Positions 13,192 to 21,619 of a DNA stretch of 30,000 nucleotides are shown in pieces. A program made the translations under genes and the position numbers. The first letter of the stretch is position 1. Every line of letters begins with the position of its first letter. The notes below the pieces were generated by a model. It was not told the origin of the DNA. It was given only the letters and a program-made list of their open reading frames with translations, and did not search any database. The DNA is from Symbiodinium natans. Lineage: Eukaryota; Sar; Dinophyceae; Suessiales; Symbiodiniaceae. The stretch lies in assembly GCA_905221605.1 (NCBI GenBank), contig CAJNDS010002814.1, positions 17,501 through 47,500 of the forward strand, in the 5' to 3' direction.

Positions 13192-16100
13192 ATGTCCAAA
13201 GCCGTTAAGCGTAATACGGAAGCACTACAAACATTTTATAACAACAAGCGAAACCGCATCACCCAAGCCACCAGAACAAAAGTTCAAAATATAATTAACT
13301 TATATTCAGATCGTAAGATCGCCCAATTTACCACAGCAGACAATTTAATCAGGAAACTCACCACCGCAAAAACAGACAAAGAAAAAACTAAAGCGGAAAA
13401 AGACTACAACAAGATCTATGACAAACACAAGGATAAAGAACAGCTAGATCAGAGAATGGCACAAGCAAAAGAAGACAACAAACGAACGGGAAGAACCAAC
13501 CCGAGGAAACCAAGAAAATATTCAATCAATGTTCATTTATATAGGCTTAAGACAGAAGCAGACAAAGGTGTATTAAAAACGTCTTTTAGAGACAGTAGGG
13601 GTAGGGAATATGTCCCAGTATACATGAACCCTTTAACTGCTAATGTGCATACAACACAGTGGGTAGAAAAATTAGCGGGGAGACGCATATTCAAATATGA
13701 GAAAGCCGATTCTAAGACGTTCTATAGGCTCAAGTTGTTATTAGTGACAGATGACAGTTTTAAAGCCGAAGTTGGTTACGCAGAAGGTTACATTGACTGT
13801 ATTAAAGTTAATTATGCCGAAAGGGTAGATAACGCCGATGCTTTCAAGCCACAAGACGAAGATCTAACAAACACAGTGAATGTCAGTATGTATCACAGAT
13901 ATATTCAGACACCCTTAGATCCACAGTATGAGACCTTTAAGGAAGCCATTAAAGTAGATCATTATGTTAAGAACGAGTGTTGGTTTAACACCTTGACGGA
14001 TTATTATAAGGATACCCTTATGGGAGATCACAAGAGAGAGAAGAACAAACTAACAAAAGAAGCCATCCTAAAGATCATAAACAAGACGGAAGAAGATTTT
14101 AAAACAAAAGGGGCGTCAATAACAGACATGGCTAAGGTGTTTGAACATTTTAACTTGCAAGTCAGAATTTATGATGTCTTTGACACTCTCATTTATAAGC
14201 GCGACCCAATAAAGCGAAACCATCACATCCCAGCCTTATATGCTATAGTGAAGAACAATCACATCTACACAGTCAGTGATAATATGAATATGTTGAAGCA
14301 GATGATACCCAAAAGCAGTAATTATAGTATATCTGTTAAGGCATCTTCAGATTATCACCTTAACGAGAAGGAGGAGCCAGTGGAGTGTAAAATGATCACA
14401 TCCCTAGACGACATCAGGAAGTATACCGAGCACAGCGAATACACATTGGTATATAATGGCTACGATCTGTCTCATCTCTTTTATCTTAGCAAACAGGCGG
14501 GGTATGAGCCACAGGTTAGATTTAGTGCAGGGTTCGTATCTGAACTGAATTTTAAATTTAAGATCAAAGATAAAATAATCAAATACAAGGTTAAGACCCA
14601 GAACTTGGTAAATAATTCTATAGATGGTTCCATCTGCGTGAGAACGGAGCAGATCTACAATAAGATGTCTAAAGCAATGTTTAACTTTAATACCGCCCTC
14701 TTCAAGCCGACCCACAAGTCATATTACAACGAAGTAGATGTAGAGATTTTCAAGGAGTGTCGCACCATCCCCCCAACGGGTGAAATAAATAAACATTATT
14801 ATTTATATAACCCTAAGACAGACAAAGACGACAAATACTTTTATACCCCAGAAGTGGCTACGGAGATAGATGTAAGAAAAGCTTACACATCTGCGTTTAA
14901 CAAGATCGCCGAGATACCGGTATTCACTCAGTTTGATATCTGGAAGCCATATAATAATAACACGATCACCGATTTTCACGATCTCACTCTCTACTTGGTC
15001 AAGCCCACCAAGCGGAGTTTATTTTTCAATAAAGCCTACACTTTAGTATATGGTATGTTTTTAAAGCACTTCGTGAAGCAATGTAAGATTCTTTATTATA
15101 AGCAACCATCCAGAGTATACAAGGTGGATTATAGGAAGATCACAGCGGAATTATGGAAAACAGACATCTCTGACAAACCAGCCGAAGACATCAGAATCAA
15201 AAAACTAATAGCCAATGTTAACTTCGGGCTACTTGAGAAGAACACGAATAAAGCCCATAAAAGTTATGCCTTTGATACTCTAAAGGAAGCCTTATATTAT
15301 CAACACAAGATCGGAGGAAAGATTAACAGAATCTCGGGTATGTATGTTGATGAGATTGAGTTACCTAATGGCGAGACAGACTTCATAGAAAAAGAGATGG
15401 ACAGAAAATATTATTGCTTAACAGTGACTGATAAAGCCACCCTACGAAACGGATATATATACATCAAAGAATTATTATTACAACATCATAACTTTAAAAT
15501 GCACACCGACTACACCAAGCTAACAGAAAATCATATAGGGGTATGGAGTGTTAAAACAGATGCCTTTGTTATCAGGAAGGAGCATTTAAGACGTGCTAAG
15601 AACCTAATAGAGTTTTCAGATCGTATCGGCGGGTGGAGACACGAGAAGAGTAAAAACATAGCAGAACCCACAGAGCAGTGGGCACCAAAAAAGAACGAAC
15701 TGATACCAATTCCCGTAGTTAGCAATGAGACCCGACCCATAGAAAACGAGTGGGACACGGAAAGCATAGCAAAAGATATCGTAACAAATAATCCTATGAT
15801 GATCCGATCTAAATACGCAGGTGGTGGCAAGTCGCATATAGCAAAGCATTTCAGCAAGTTAGGCTATAAAACTCTCTTCGTAGTGCCACAGAACAGTTTA
15901 GCGCAGAATATAGACGACACGATAGTAGGCGGATGCCTCGATGCGGTGACTACCAATAAGTTTTTCGCCATTCCTGTTGGCGACGGGGAGCTTCGCTCCC
16001 CCTCAGGGCGAAGCCGTGACGGGGAGAAGCTCCCCGAGTTTGACCATAGCAGTTATAATTGTATTGTCTTTGATGAGATCTATATGAATGGAACCCACAT

Positions 16101-17145
16101 ATTAAATAGGATCAGAGAGTTTGTTAAGAAAAACCCGAATAAAATCATAATCGGAGCGGGTGATGTCAAACAACTACCGCCGATTGAAGATCTGACCAAT
16201 ACAAGGAAGCCGGACGAATACGCAGATGAATGTATTGATCAGATCTTCAAATATAATGTTATGCTTACCATATGTAAGAGATTAGGACAACAAGGGGACC
16301 CAACAGCAGAAGCCAACAGAAAAATATTAGATATGATGTATGATGATATGTGGCTTCATAAGTTATCTTTATCCGAGTTTGTTCATAAGTATTTTAATAC
16401 AACCGGTGATATGACAGAATCACAGAAGAACATAGCCTATACGAATATGAGGTGCTTAACGGTGTCTAATGCAATCCGAAAGAGTTTAGGTAAAACCGAT
16501 AAGTATGAAGTGGATGAGATCTTAATCTGCAGATTATACAAGAAAACGAACAATGTCAAGTTCAATGTTAATTACAGGTTTAGGATCGTAAGCATATCCA
16601 AGAACATAATTAAATTAGAGAATGTCAAGTCCAAACAGCAGTATATAACGGACATAGCCACCTTGGATAAACATTTCAGATACGACTACTGCACCACTTG
16701 CCATTCTGCGCAGGGGGCTTCAATTGATGGCAAGATCGTTATACACGAGTGGGAGAAGTCGCATTTAGTAACTCGTGAGTGGTTGTGGTGCGCCTTGACC
16801 AGAAGCACCGATTTTAATAATGTCTTGTTCTATGAGAGTGCCGAAGCAGAGAACGAACTGAACGAAACCACCTTGCATAAATATTGGCTTAACAAGATAA
16901 ACGCCTATAAGCTACAAGATCAGAAGGCGAATAGAGAAATAAACGACAGCAAGTATGTTGATCCAAGTTGGTTTATGAAGCGAGTGTATAGCCATTGTAA
17001 CAACTGCGGGTGTAACTTTGAATTTGAATTTAAGAATGGCTTCTTGACAAGTAACATGACAGCCCAGAGGCTAGATAACAGCATCGCGCACGAAAGCGAT
17101 AACTGTGAAGCTTGGTGTAAGTCGTGTAATTGTTCTGCGAAATAA
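13192..17145 (+). CDS. DNA polymerase-like / SF1 helicase / HNH-type zinc finger fusion
   Basis: A 1317-aa replication protein. Residues about 260-350 hold a conserved block (CW at 263-264, RNHH at 342-345) seen in viral and transposon polymerases. Family-B-like motifs follow: A (D560...Y565), B (KKLIANVNFG, 670-679) and C as KTDA (788-791), where the usual first Asp is Lys. Residues about 860-1215 are an SF1 (Pif1/RecD-like) helicase: Walker A GGGKS (877-881), DE (961-962), GAGDVKQ (989-994 region), SAQG (about 1172-1175) and the motif VI Arg (LTRS, R1204). The C-terminus (1269-1317) has CNNCGC, RLDN, H1300 and CKSCN, an HNH/endonuclease-VII-like zinc finger. A GC-rich palindromic insertion interrupts residues 934-945. 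The start is the first ATG after the AT-rich promoter. The polymerase could be the divergent PLV type (TVpol) rather than true pPolB. Confidence 0.85.
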   Translation: MSKAVKRNTEALQTFYNNKRNRITQATRTKVQNIINLYSDRKIAQFTTADNLIRKLTTAKTDKEKTKAEKDYNKIYDKHKDKEQLDQRMAQAKEDNKRTGRTNPRKPRKYSINVHLYRLKTEADKGVLKTSFRDSRGREYVPVYMNPLTANVHTTQWVEKLAGRRIFKYEKADSKTFYRLKLLLVTDDSFKAEVGYAEGYIDCIKVNYAERVDNADAFKPQDEDLTNTVNVSMYHRYIQTPLDPQYETFKEAIKVDHYVKNECWFNTLTDYYKDTLMGDHKREKNKLTKEAILKIINKTEEDFKTKGASITDMAKVFEHFNLQVRIYDVFDTLIYKRDPIKRNHHIPALYAIVKNNHIYTVSDNMNMLKQMIPKSSNYSISVKASSDYHLNEKEEPVECKMITSLDDIRKYTEHSEYTLVYNGYDLSHLFYLSKQAGYEPQVRFSAGFVSELNFKFKIKDKIIKYKVKTQNLVNNSIDGSICVRTEQIYNKMSKAMFNFNTALFKPTHKSYYNEVDVEIFKECRTIPPTGEINKHYYLYNPKTDKDDKYFYTPEVATEIDVRKAYTSAFNKIAEIPVFTQFDIWKPYNNNTITDFHDLTLYLVKPTKRSLFFNKAYTLVYGMFLKHFVKQCKILYYKQPSRVYKVDYRKITAELWKTDISDKPAEDIRIKKLIANVNFGLLEKNTNKAHKSYAFDTLKEALYYQHKIGGKINRISGMYVDEIELPNGETDFIEKEMDRKYYCLTVTDKATLRNGYIYIKELLLQHHNFKMHTDYTKLTENHIGVWSVKTDAFVIRKEHLRRAKNLIEFSDRIGGWRHEKSKNIAEPTEQWAPKKNELIPIPVVSNETRPIENEWDTESIAKDIVTNNPMMIRSKYAGGGKSHIAKHFSKLGYKTLFVVPQNSLAQNIDDTIVGGCLDAVTTNKFFAIPVGDGELRSPSGRSRDGEKLPEFDHSSYNCIVFDEIYMNGTHILNRIREFVKKNPNKIIIGAGDVKQLPPIEDLTNTRKPDEYADECIDQIFKYNVMLTICKRLGQQGDPTAEANRKILDMMYDDMWLHKLSLSEFVHKYFNTTGDMTESQKNIAYTNMRCLTVSNAIRKSLGKTDKYEVDEILICRLYKKTNNVKFNVNYRFRIVSISKNIIKLENVKSKQQYITDIATLDKHFRYDYCTTCHSAQGASIDGKIVIHEWEKSHLVTREWLWCALTRSTDFNNVLFYESAEAENELNETTLHKYWLNKINAYKLQDQKANREINDSKYVDPSWFMKRVYSHCNNCGCNFEFEFKNGFLTSNMTAQRLDNSIAHESDNCEAWCKSCNCSAK
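15982..16035. repeat. GC-rich palindromic insertion inside the helicase coding region
   Basis: GGGGAGC/GCTCCCC (15985-16001, loop TTC), GGCGAAGCC (16007-16015) and GGGGAG/CTCCCC (16021-16035, loop AAG) follow one another. The outer GGGGAGCTTC and GAAGCTCCCC also pair perfectly. The 9-mer GACGGGGAG occurs at 15982-15990 and 16018-16026, so 36 nt (12 codons, in frame) look inserted with a 9-bp duplication. The surrounding gene is AT-rich. Confidence 0.85.
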
Positions 17146-17174
17146 TTATCAAAATATTTTTTAATAATTATTTC
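17139..17174. terminator. Bidirectional 3'-end hairpin, polymerase-helicase and DUF5754-like genes
   Basis: GAAATAATTAT (17139-17149) and ATAATTATTTC (17164-17174) form a perfect 11-bp stem with a 14-nt loop. The stem includes the stop codons of both convergent genes. Confidence 0.8.
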
Positions 17175-17461
17175 ATTTTTATGTTCAAGTTTGGGAACTT
17201 TTTATTGGTGTCTCTTATGGATGCTTCAATAGTAGGCTTGTTCCACAAAATATTTTTGGCCCAGAATCCGGCAGTCGTATGATCCTTCCAATCTTGATTA
17301 GGCTTGTGCCTTGCTATATAATTCTTTTTACGATCTTCATCTTTATGCTTGGTAAAATCGGAATAGCCACTAGACCCGAATGAAACTGTCTTCCTATTAT
17401 CTATTACAGCATCGTATTTCTTACCATCTTTACTTGATTTTTTAATAATTATTTCAACCAT
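17168..17461 (-). CDS. DUF5754-like protein
   Basis: 97 aa. The features KYDAVIDNRKTVSFG, a GYSDFTKHKDEDRKKNYIARH segment of about 20 residues, and TAGFWAKNILWNKPT match the small conserved protein of large DNA viruses of algae and their relatives that I know as DUF5754. Its length is typical. Its biochemical role is unknown; it is often found near structural genes. A TCTA motif (minus strand, + 17472-17475) sits about 11 bp upstream of its ATG. It shares a terminator hairpin with the polymerase-helicase gene. Confidence 0.75.
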   Translation of the reverse strand: MVEIIIKKSSKDGKKYDAVIDNRKTVSFGSSGYSDFTKHKDEDRKKNYIARHKPNQDWKDHTTAGFWAKNILWNKPTIEASIRDTNKKFPNLNIKMK

Positions 17462-17478
17462 TATTATATCTTAGATAT

Positions 17479-18255
17479 TTATCGTGAGCCCGAACTAATT
17501 GTTATGGGTCGGCTACTTCTTGAGCTTCTAGAACTAAGATACCGAACAGTTCTATTTGAAGAACTACTTGAAACATTGACAGGTAAATCATCATCATCAA
17601 CATATTCTATAGTTTGACTACTCGCCAGAGACTCGTGTGCTTCGCGACGCTCGGCAGAGCCTCGTGTGCTTACGCGACTTCTTGAACTATTGACACTAAC
17701 AGGGGCGCTTTCAACTGGTAATAAAACACTTCTACTTGTTGCTGATGACGATGATGATGAACTTGATTGTATGGGTGTTTCACTATTTTTGTTTGGCATA
17801 GGTTCATTACTCCCTCTTGCGCTACTAGCGTGGCTTGTTGGCAGTGATCTTGGGAAATCAGCTTCAACTTCATCAAACAAACTATTGAATAACCTCCTCA
17901 TTAATGATTTTTGTTTTTCTTTCTCTTCCGATGCTTCGCTTGTTTGTCGTGAATATTCGCTCTCCGCTTGTTCTTCTTCTTCTTCTTTCACACGCTGGTC
18001 TTCTATAACACTTTTAGCACTTTCGCTTTCTGTTGTAGAAGTCTTGCTAAATCTGTCTGTTTGTGTGCCTTTCTCTGGATTTTCATTCATTAGTATTGTC
18101 TTCTTGTCATACTTATTTAAATCAAAATCATCCATATCTAGATCATCTAGTAACATTCCTTGTTGTGTTCGTCTTTCTCTTTCTGGTAATATTTTTAGTC
18201 TTCTAGTTTTTGCTTCCCTTAACATTTCTTCATAAGTGGGTTTCAATCTTAACAT
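17479..18255 (-). CDS. Ser-rich low-complexity virion-associated protein (putative)
   Basis: 258 aa. The N-terminus LRLKPTYEEMLREA matches the N-terminus of the next gene upstream (LRLRPTYDELIGMI), suggesting a shared docking or sorting signal. The middle is acidic (EEEEEQAESE) and the C-terminal half is Ser/Arg-rich and disordered. No enzymatic domain is seen. Its place in the leftward block ending at the minor capsid gene suggests a virion or assembly role (inference). The plus-strand open frame inside it is a shadow of the Ser-rich coding. Confidence 0.6.
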   Translation of the reverse strand: MLRLKPTYEEMLREAKTRRLKILPERERRTQQGMLLDDLDMDDFDLNKYDKKTILMNENPEKGTQTDRFSKTSTTESESAKSVIEDQRVKEEEEEQAESEYSRQTSEASEEKEKQKSLMRRLFNSLFDEVEADFPRSLPTSHASSARGSNEPMPNKNSETPIQSSSSSSSSATSRSVLLPVESAPVSVNSSRSRVSTRGSAERREAHESLASSQTIEYVDDDDLPVNVSSSSSNRTVRYLSSRSSRSSRPITISSGSR

Positions 18256-18257
18256 TG

Positions 18258-18286
18258 ATAATTATTTTCTATAAGAAAATAATTAT
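18258..18286. terminator. Perfect 13-bp hairpin between two leftward genes
   Basis: ATAATTATTTTCT (18258-18270) and AGAAAATAATTAT (18274-18286) pair perfectly around ATA. It lies downstream of the 348-aa gene and 3 bp before the ATG of the 258-aa gene, so it may end one transcript and sit in the leader of the next. Confidence 0.7.
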
Positions 18287-18341
18287 TAATATTAAAAGTT
18301 AATTACATTAATTTTTAACATTATATTACTTTACTTACATA

Positions 18342-19388
18342 TTATACTGGTAAAAAGGATTTTGCCAATGCCGTTGCTCCTGCTTTTGCTAATGTTTCTA
18401 CACCTGCCTTAACGCCACTAATTGCTATGTCTTTTGCAGTATCTAAGCCACTTGATGATGCACCACCACTACCTTTTCCTTTGCCTTTCTTCATCTGTCT
18501 CCAGTCTTCCATCCTTTTTTGCAAAAGTTGGTCATTTATCTCGTCTGCCCATTTGCCGGTTTGTATCAATCCTTCAACATAGTCTAATAGGTAATCCTTT
18601 TTAGTTGGTGTTTTTCCTTTACCTTTTGTTTTAAGTTTTGACATCTCTTCTTCTTGTTTTTCTGTTAGTTGTATTCCTCTTAAATGCATTTGAAATAATA
18701 AATCATCAGCTGTTACATCTTTGTTTTTCCATCTTTCTATATTTTCATTATAATCTATTTTTTCCTTATGTTTCCTGCTTTGTGGTGGCACTTGTGTTTC
18801 ATCATCATCCTCTTCTTCTTCTTCTTCTTCTGCTACTTCGGTGGGTGTTTCTAAAGGTGGCATTTCTTCATCATCTGTCGCCATTGAATGAATAGGAACA
18901 CCTGCGGGTAAAGACTGACTAGTAGCATCGCTTAAATCACTTCTTGCTGATGATGATGATGCTTGTTGTGCTTCTCGTTGTCTCCTTTCCCCCGCTTCTA
19001 ATTCTGCCCTTATTCTGCTAATTTGCTCTGCTGTCATTCTATAATCATCACTGTCTGGCGTTTCAAATCCATCGGCATTGTAAGCACCCACTGGAGTTAA
19101 ACCACCATAACTTAAAATACCCATTGATGAACCTGTCGCCATTGCCGTTTGTCTCAACTGTGTTTGTCTCATTTCGTTTTTAACTCTGTCTTCTTCTTGT
19201 TTCTTCAACCCTAGAAAATCAACATTATCAAATTGACTACCAAATTGATTATTTCTAAATAAAGTAGCTCTTCTATCAATTACCTGTTCAATGGGTGGCC
19301 TGTTGGGATCGCCTTGTGCTTCAATCATTCCTATCAGTTCATCGTAGGTCGGTCTAAGTCTTAATTCTGATTTCAATGTTTTGATCAT
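18342..19388 (-). CDS. Acidic structural or assembly protein (putative)
   Basis: 348 aa. The N-terminus has the LRLRPTYDELI motif shared with the following gene. The central part has helical and disordered acidic stretches (a run of Glu/Asp near residue 190), then a Lys-rich region (KTKGKGKTPTKKDYLLDYVE), a Gly/Lys-rich linker and a small-residue amphipathic C-terminus (GVKAGVETLAKAGATALAKS). That C-terminus could bind membrane or pack under the capsid (inference). No known domain is recognised. A TCTA motif (minus, + 19400-19403) lies about 12 bp upstream of the ATG and overlaps the stop region of the preceding gene. Confidence 0.6.
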   Translation of the reverse strand: MIKTLKSELRLRPTYDELIGMIEAQGDPNRPPIEQVIDRRATLFRNNQFGSQFDNVDFLGLKKQEEDRVKNEMRQTQLRQTAMATGSSMGILSYGGLTPVGAYNADGFETPDSDDYRMTAEQISRIRAELEAGERRQREAQQASSSSARSDLSDATSQSLPAGVPIHSMATDDEEMPPLETPTEVAEEEEEEEDDDETQVPPQSRKHKEKIDYNENIERWKNKDVTADDLLFQMHLRGIQLTEKQEEEMSKLKTKGKGKTPTKKDYLLDYVEGLIQTGKWADEINDQLLQKRMEDWRQMKKGKGKGSGGASSSGLDTAKDIAISGVKAGVETLAKAGATALAKSFLPV

Positions 19389-19398
19389 ATAATAAATA

Positions 19399-19719
19399 TT
19401 AGATTATTTCCGCCATTATATCTTTTAATTCTTTTTGTTTCTTTTGTAATTCCTCCTTTGTTCTTACTGGCATCATTGGGCGCTCTAGCTGTCTATTAAC
19501 ATCATCTAGCTGACCCTGATATATTGCTTTCTTCTGATGTTGTAGCCAATCGTTACGAAGTCTAACGTTTTTGCCTCTGTTCTCTGCCTCTTCAATTCTC
19601 AGTTTCATATCTTCTATATATTTTTTGCGACTGGCAACACCGAATGTATCATCAATGTCATAATATTGCTGAACCTGTGGCATTCTTTTAAACTCTGGTT
19701 TGCTTTTAAACATACTCAT
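19399..19719 (-). CDS. Small coiled-coil protein, function unknown
   Basis: 106 aa, Lys, Glu, Gln and Arg-rich, predicted mostly helical (YIEDMKLRIEEAENRGKNVR and a C-terminal KKQKELKDIMAEII helix). No family is recognised. It is closely packed in the leftward block, only 10 bp before the 348-aa gene. An ATCTAATTA promoter-like motif (TCTA at + 19735-19738, minus strand) precedes its ATG. Confidence 0.6.
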   Translation of the reverse strand: MSMFKSKPEFKRMPQVQQYYDIDDTFGVASRKKYIEDMKLRIEEAENRGKNVRLRNDWLQHQKKAIYQGQLDDVNRQLERPMMPVRTKEELQKKQKELKDIMAEII

Positions 19720-19746
19720 ATTATTAATATTAATTAGATTTTAAAT

Positions 19747-20109
19747 TTAACTTCTTGACTTCATAGTTTCAACTATATCATCGGGAAAATCAATCACATA
19801 TTTATCAATTTCTTTAAGCATAACTTTTACAGTGTCTTCATCAAGAAACTCATACTGATTATTGTTTAAATGCTCTTTCAGTTCATTTAGTGGAACTAGT
19901 TGTTTTGGAACAGGTCTTTCAGTTCTAATACACGCTTGTAACACGACTAATTGTTTCATAAGTTCATCATTGACATCATAGCCCTTAACATTTGCTAAAT
20001 AATGAAAACAATAGTTTTCAATTATACAACATTTCTCATCTGTGTCAAATGTTTTCATCTTTAATAATTCATTTCTTACTATTTCCGCCCTTTCAATATT
20101 TATCTTCAT
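19747..20109 (-). CDS. Conserved-looking small helical protein, function unknown
   Basis: 120 aa with balanced composition (KTFDTDEKCCIIENYCFHYL, then a helical C-terminus ending VIDFPDDIVETMKSRS). Three Cys residues and one His are clustered near residues 27-36, but not in a clear zinc-finger spacing. No family is recognised. It is part of the leftward structural block; no TCTA motif is seen in its short leader. Confidence 0.55.
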   Translation of the reverse strand: MKINIERAEIVRNELLKMKTFDTDEKCCIIENYCFHYLANVKGYDVNDELMKQLVVLQACIRTERPVPKQLVPLNELKEHLNNNQYEFLDEDTVKVMLKEIDKYVIDFPDDIVETMKSRS

Positions 20110-20135
20110 ATATATATCATATTATATGTTAATCT

Positions 20136-20702
20136 TTAAAACATACTTGCCCTAAACTTATTAATCTTTTCCTGTTTCTCTTGTTGTCTTAACCGTTTCA
20201 TTTCATTGTATGACTGCTGTAGTAATTCCGTTGCTGTTAATTGCTTTGGCACACTTGGCACAATTGGCACACTCGGCTTTGGTTTTGTTTTTGCTTCAAC
20301 AGTCTCGGAATGATTAACTACTTCATACTTCTTCTTCATCTCTTCTTCAATTTCTTTTCTTAGTTTTTGTTCTACCTTAGTCCCGTAACTTGCTTTTTGT
20401 CTATTTACGGGCAGTGTTTCCGTTGGTTGGCCTTTACAATAATAAGGGTGAGTATTCCTCAAACTTTTGGGCAACATTTTTTTATTACAAGCTCCACATT
20501 CAACTACCTCAACAACTTTAACACTTCTGGCTAGTTTCTTTGGCACTGCTTTGGCTTTTGCTATTGGTTTCGTTTCTTCTTTAGGTTCTTCTTCTTTGAT
20601 TTGTTCAGTAGGTTGTTCTTCATTGGTTGTTTCAATTATTTCATTTGCTACTTTTTCGGTTGCTTCTTCATTCTGAACCTCATTAACTTCCTCACTACTC
20701 AT
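20136..20702 (-). CDS. C2HC zinc-finger protein with acidic N-terminus
   Basis: 188 aa. Residues 1-60 are acidic and Thr/Glu/Lys-rich. A single zinc finger follows, CX2C-X12-HX3C (C69, C72, H85, C89), then a basic helical C-terminus. Related one-finger proteins recur in PLV-type genomes, where their role is unknown; a structural or nucleic-acid-packaging role is possible (inference). Two TCTA motifs (minus strand, + 20716-20719 and 20730-20733) lie within about 32 bp upstream of the ATG, the clearest promoter-like cluster in the element. Confidence 0.65.
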   Translation of the reverse strand: MSSEEVNEVQNEEATEKVANEIIETTNEEQPTEQIKEEEPKEETKPIAKAKAVPKKLARSVKVVEVVECGACNKKMLPKSLRNTHPYYCKGQPTETLPVNRQKASYGTKVEQKLRKEIEEEMKKKYEVVNHSETVEAKTKPKPSVPIVPSVPKQLTATELLQQSYNEMKRLRQQEKQEKINKFRASMF

Positions 20703-20739
20703 TATTAATATAGTCTAGATTTTTCTAATTAGATATTTA

Positions 20740-21576
20740 TTAACCCCTAAAGAATGTAAGAGCAAAGGATATATCCACCCCGTTTAAATTAATATTTTGG
20801 TTAAGATGATCGGTTAATCTGATATTTAACCTACGCAGCATTTTATTACTGACATCAATATAATCAAAACTACTTAACTCATTATCATTAACAACTCCTA
20901 AATACGGCACTGATACATTTATTTTCTTTACTATTGATGAATTACCCGCCACCGTCAATTGGTTGTAGTTGCTAATTTCATTACAATGTAAGTATAAACT
21001 CTTTACGGGTGTTAAATCAATAAAGCCAGTTTTGTAAGGCACCACATTGGTTGAAGCATCGCCTGATGTTGTATAAACACCTAAAACTTTGTTTATTGAT
21101 TTTAAGTTGTTAGGATCAACGGTTTCAACAAATCTTTCCCCATTATCTACAAGAACATCAGCATCTGTCAAAACAGTATATATTACCTCCGGATAATTAC
21201 TTTGGATTTGAATTTTGTTTAAACCTGCTAAATAAGAAACTGAAAAAGAATTCGTCCTGCTTCCGCTATCAAGCGTATTCAATGATGTTTGTAGTTGTGT
21301 AGCCAATTCAGTGGCTGTATAGTTGCCAACAGGAATTATGAGTTTTCTATAAGTGATACCCGATGGTGTTTCAGGTGGTAAAATCCCTTTCATTACATAA
21401 AAGTGGTTGTTGTTCTCATTGATTGAATACCAAGAATGGGGAATGCTTACCTCGTGTATCTGACATAGCATATTATCTTCAAGTTGAACGGTTTCAGGTA
21501 GATCTATTGTAAAATTTGATGAAGTGCCACTCGCTTTGTAACTGCTATCAATATAAACCTTCTTGAACTTCAGCAT
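20740..21576 (-). CDS. Minor capsid (penton) protein
   Basis: 278 aa from the ATG at 21576. A longer in-frame start at 21681 exists, but it would overlap the divergent lipase gene and adds an untypical hydrophobic leader. The N-terminus (KKVYIDSSYKASGTSSNFTI) followed by DLPETVQLEDNMLCQIHEVS, IPHSWYSI and the IPVGNYTATELATQL segment are hallmarks of the PLV/virophage penton protein. The beta-rich remainder fits a jelly-roll. In the capsid it would form the pentons at the vertices, next to the double jelly-roll major capsid protein. It closes the leftward structural block and is divergent from the lipase-like gene. Confidence 0.85.
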   Translation of the reverse strand: MLKFKKVYIDSSYKASGTSSNFTIDLPETVQLEDNMLCQIHEVSIPHSWYSINENNNHFYVMKGILPPETPSGITYRKLIIPVGNYTATELATQLQTSLNTLDSGSRTNSFSVSYLAGLNKIQIQSNYPEVIYTVLTDADVLVDNGERFVETVDPNNLKSINKVLGVYTTSGDASTNVVPYKTGFIDLTPVKSLYLHCNEISNYNQLTVAGNSSIVKKINVSVPYLGVVNDNELSSFDYIDVSNKMLRRLNIRLTDHLNQNINLNGVDISFALTFFRG

Positions 21577-21619
21577 TATTATTATTATATGATAAAATAA
21601 TTTATAGTCTATTTTAATA

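Noticed and set aside
17666-18235. A 189-codon plus-strand frame rich in Leu and Ser
   Set aside because: It is antisense to the Ser-rich and Glu-rich 258-aa gene; the hydrophobic look comes from complementing those codons.
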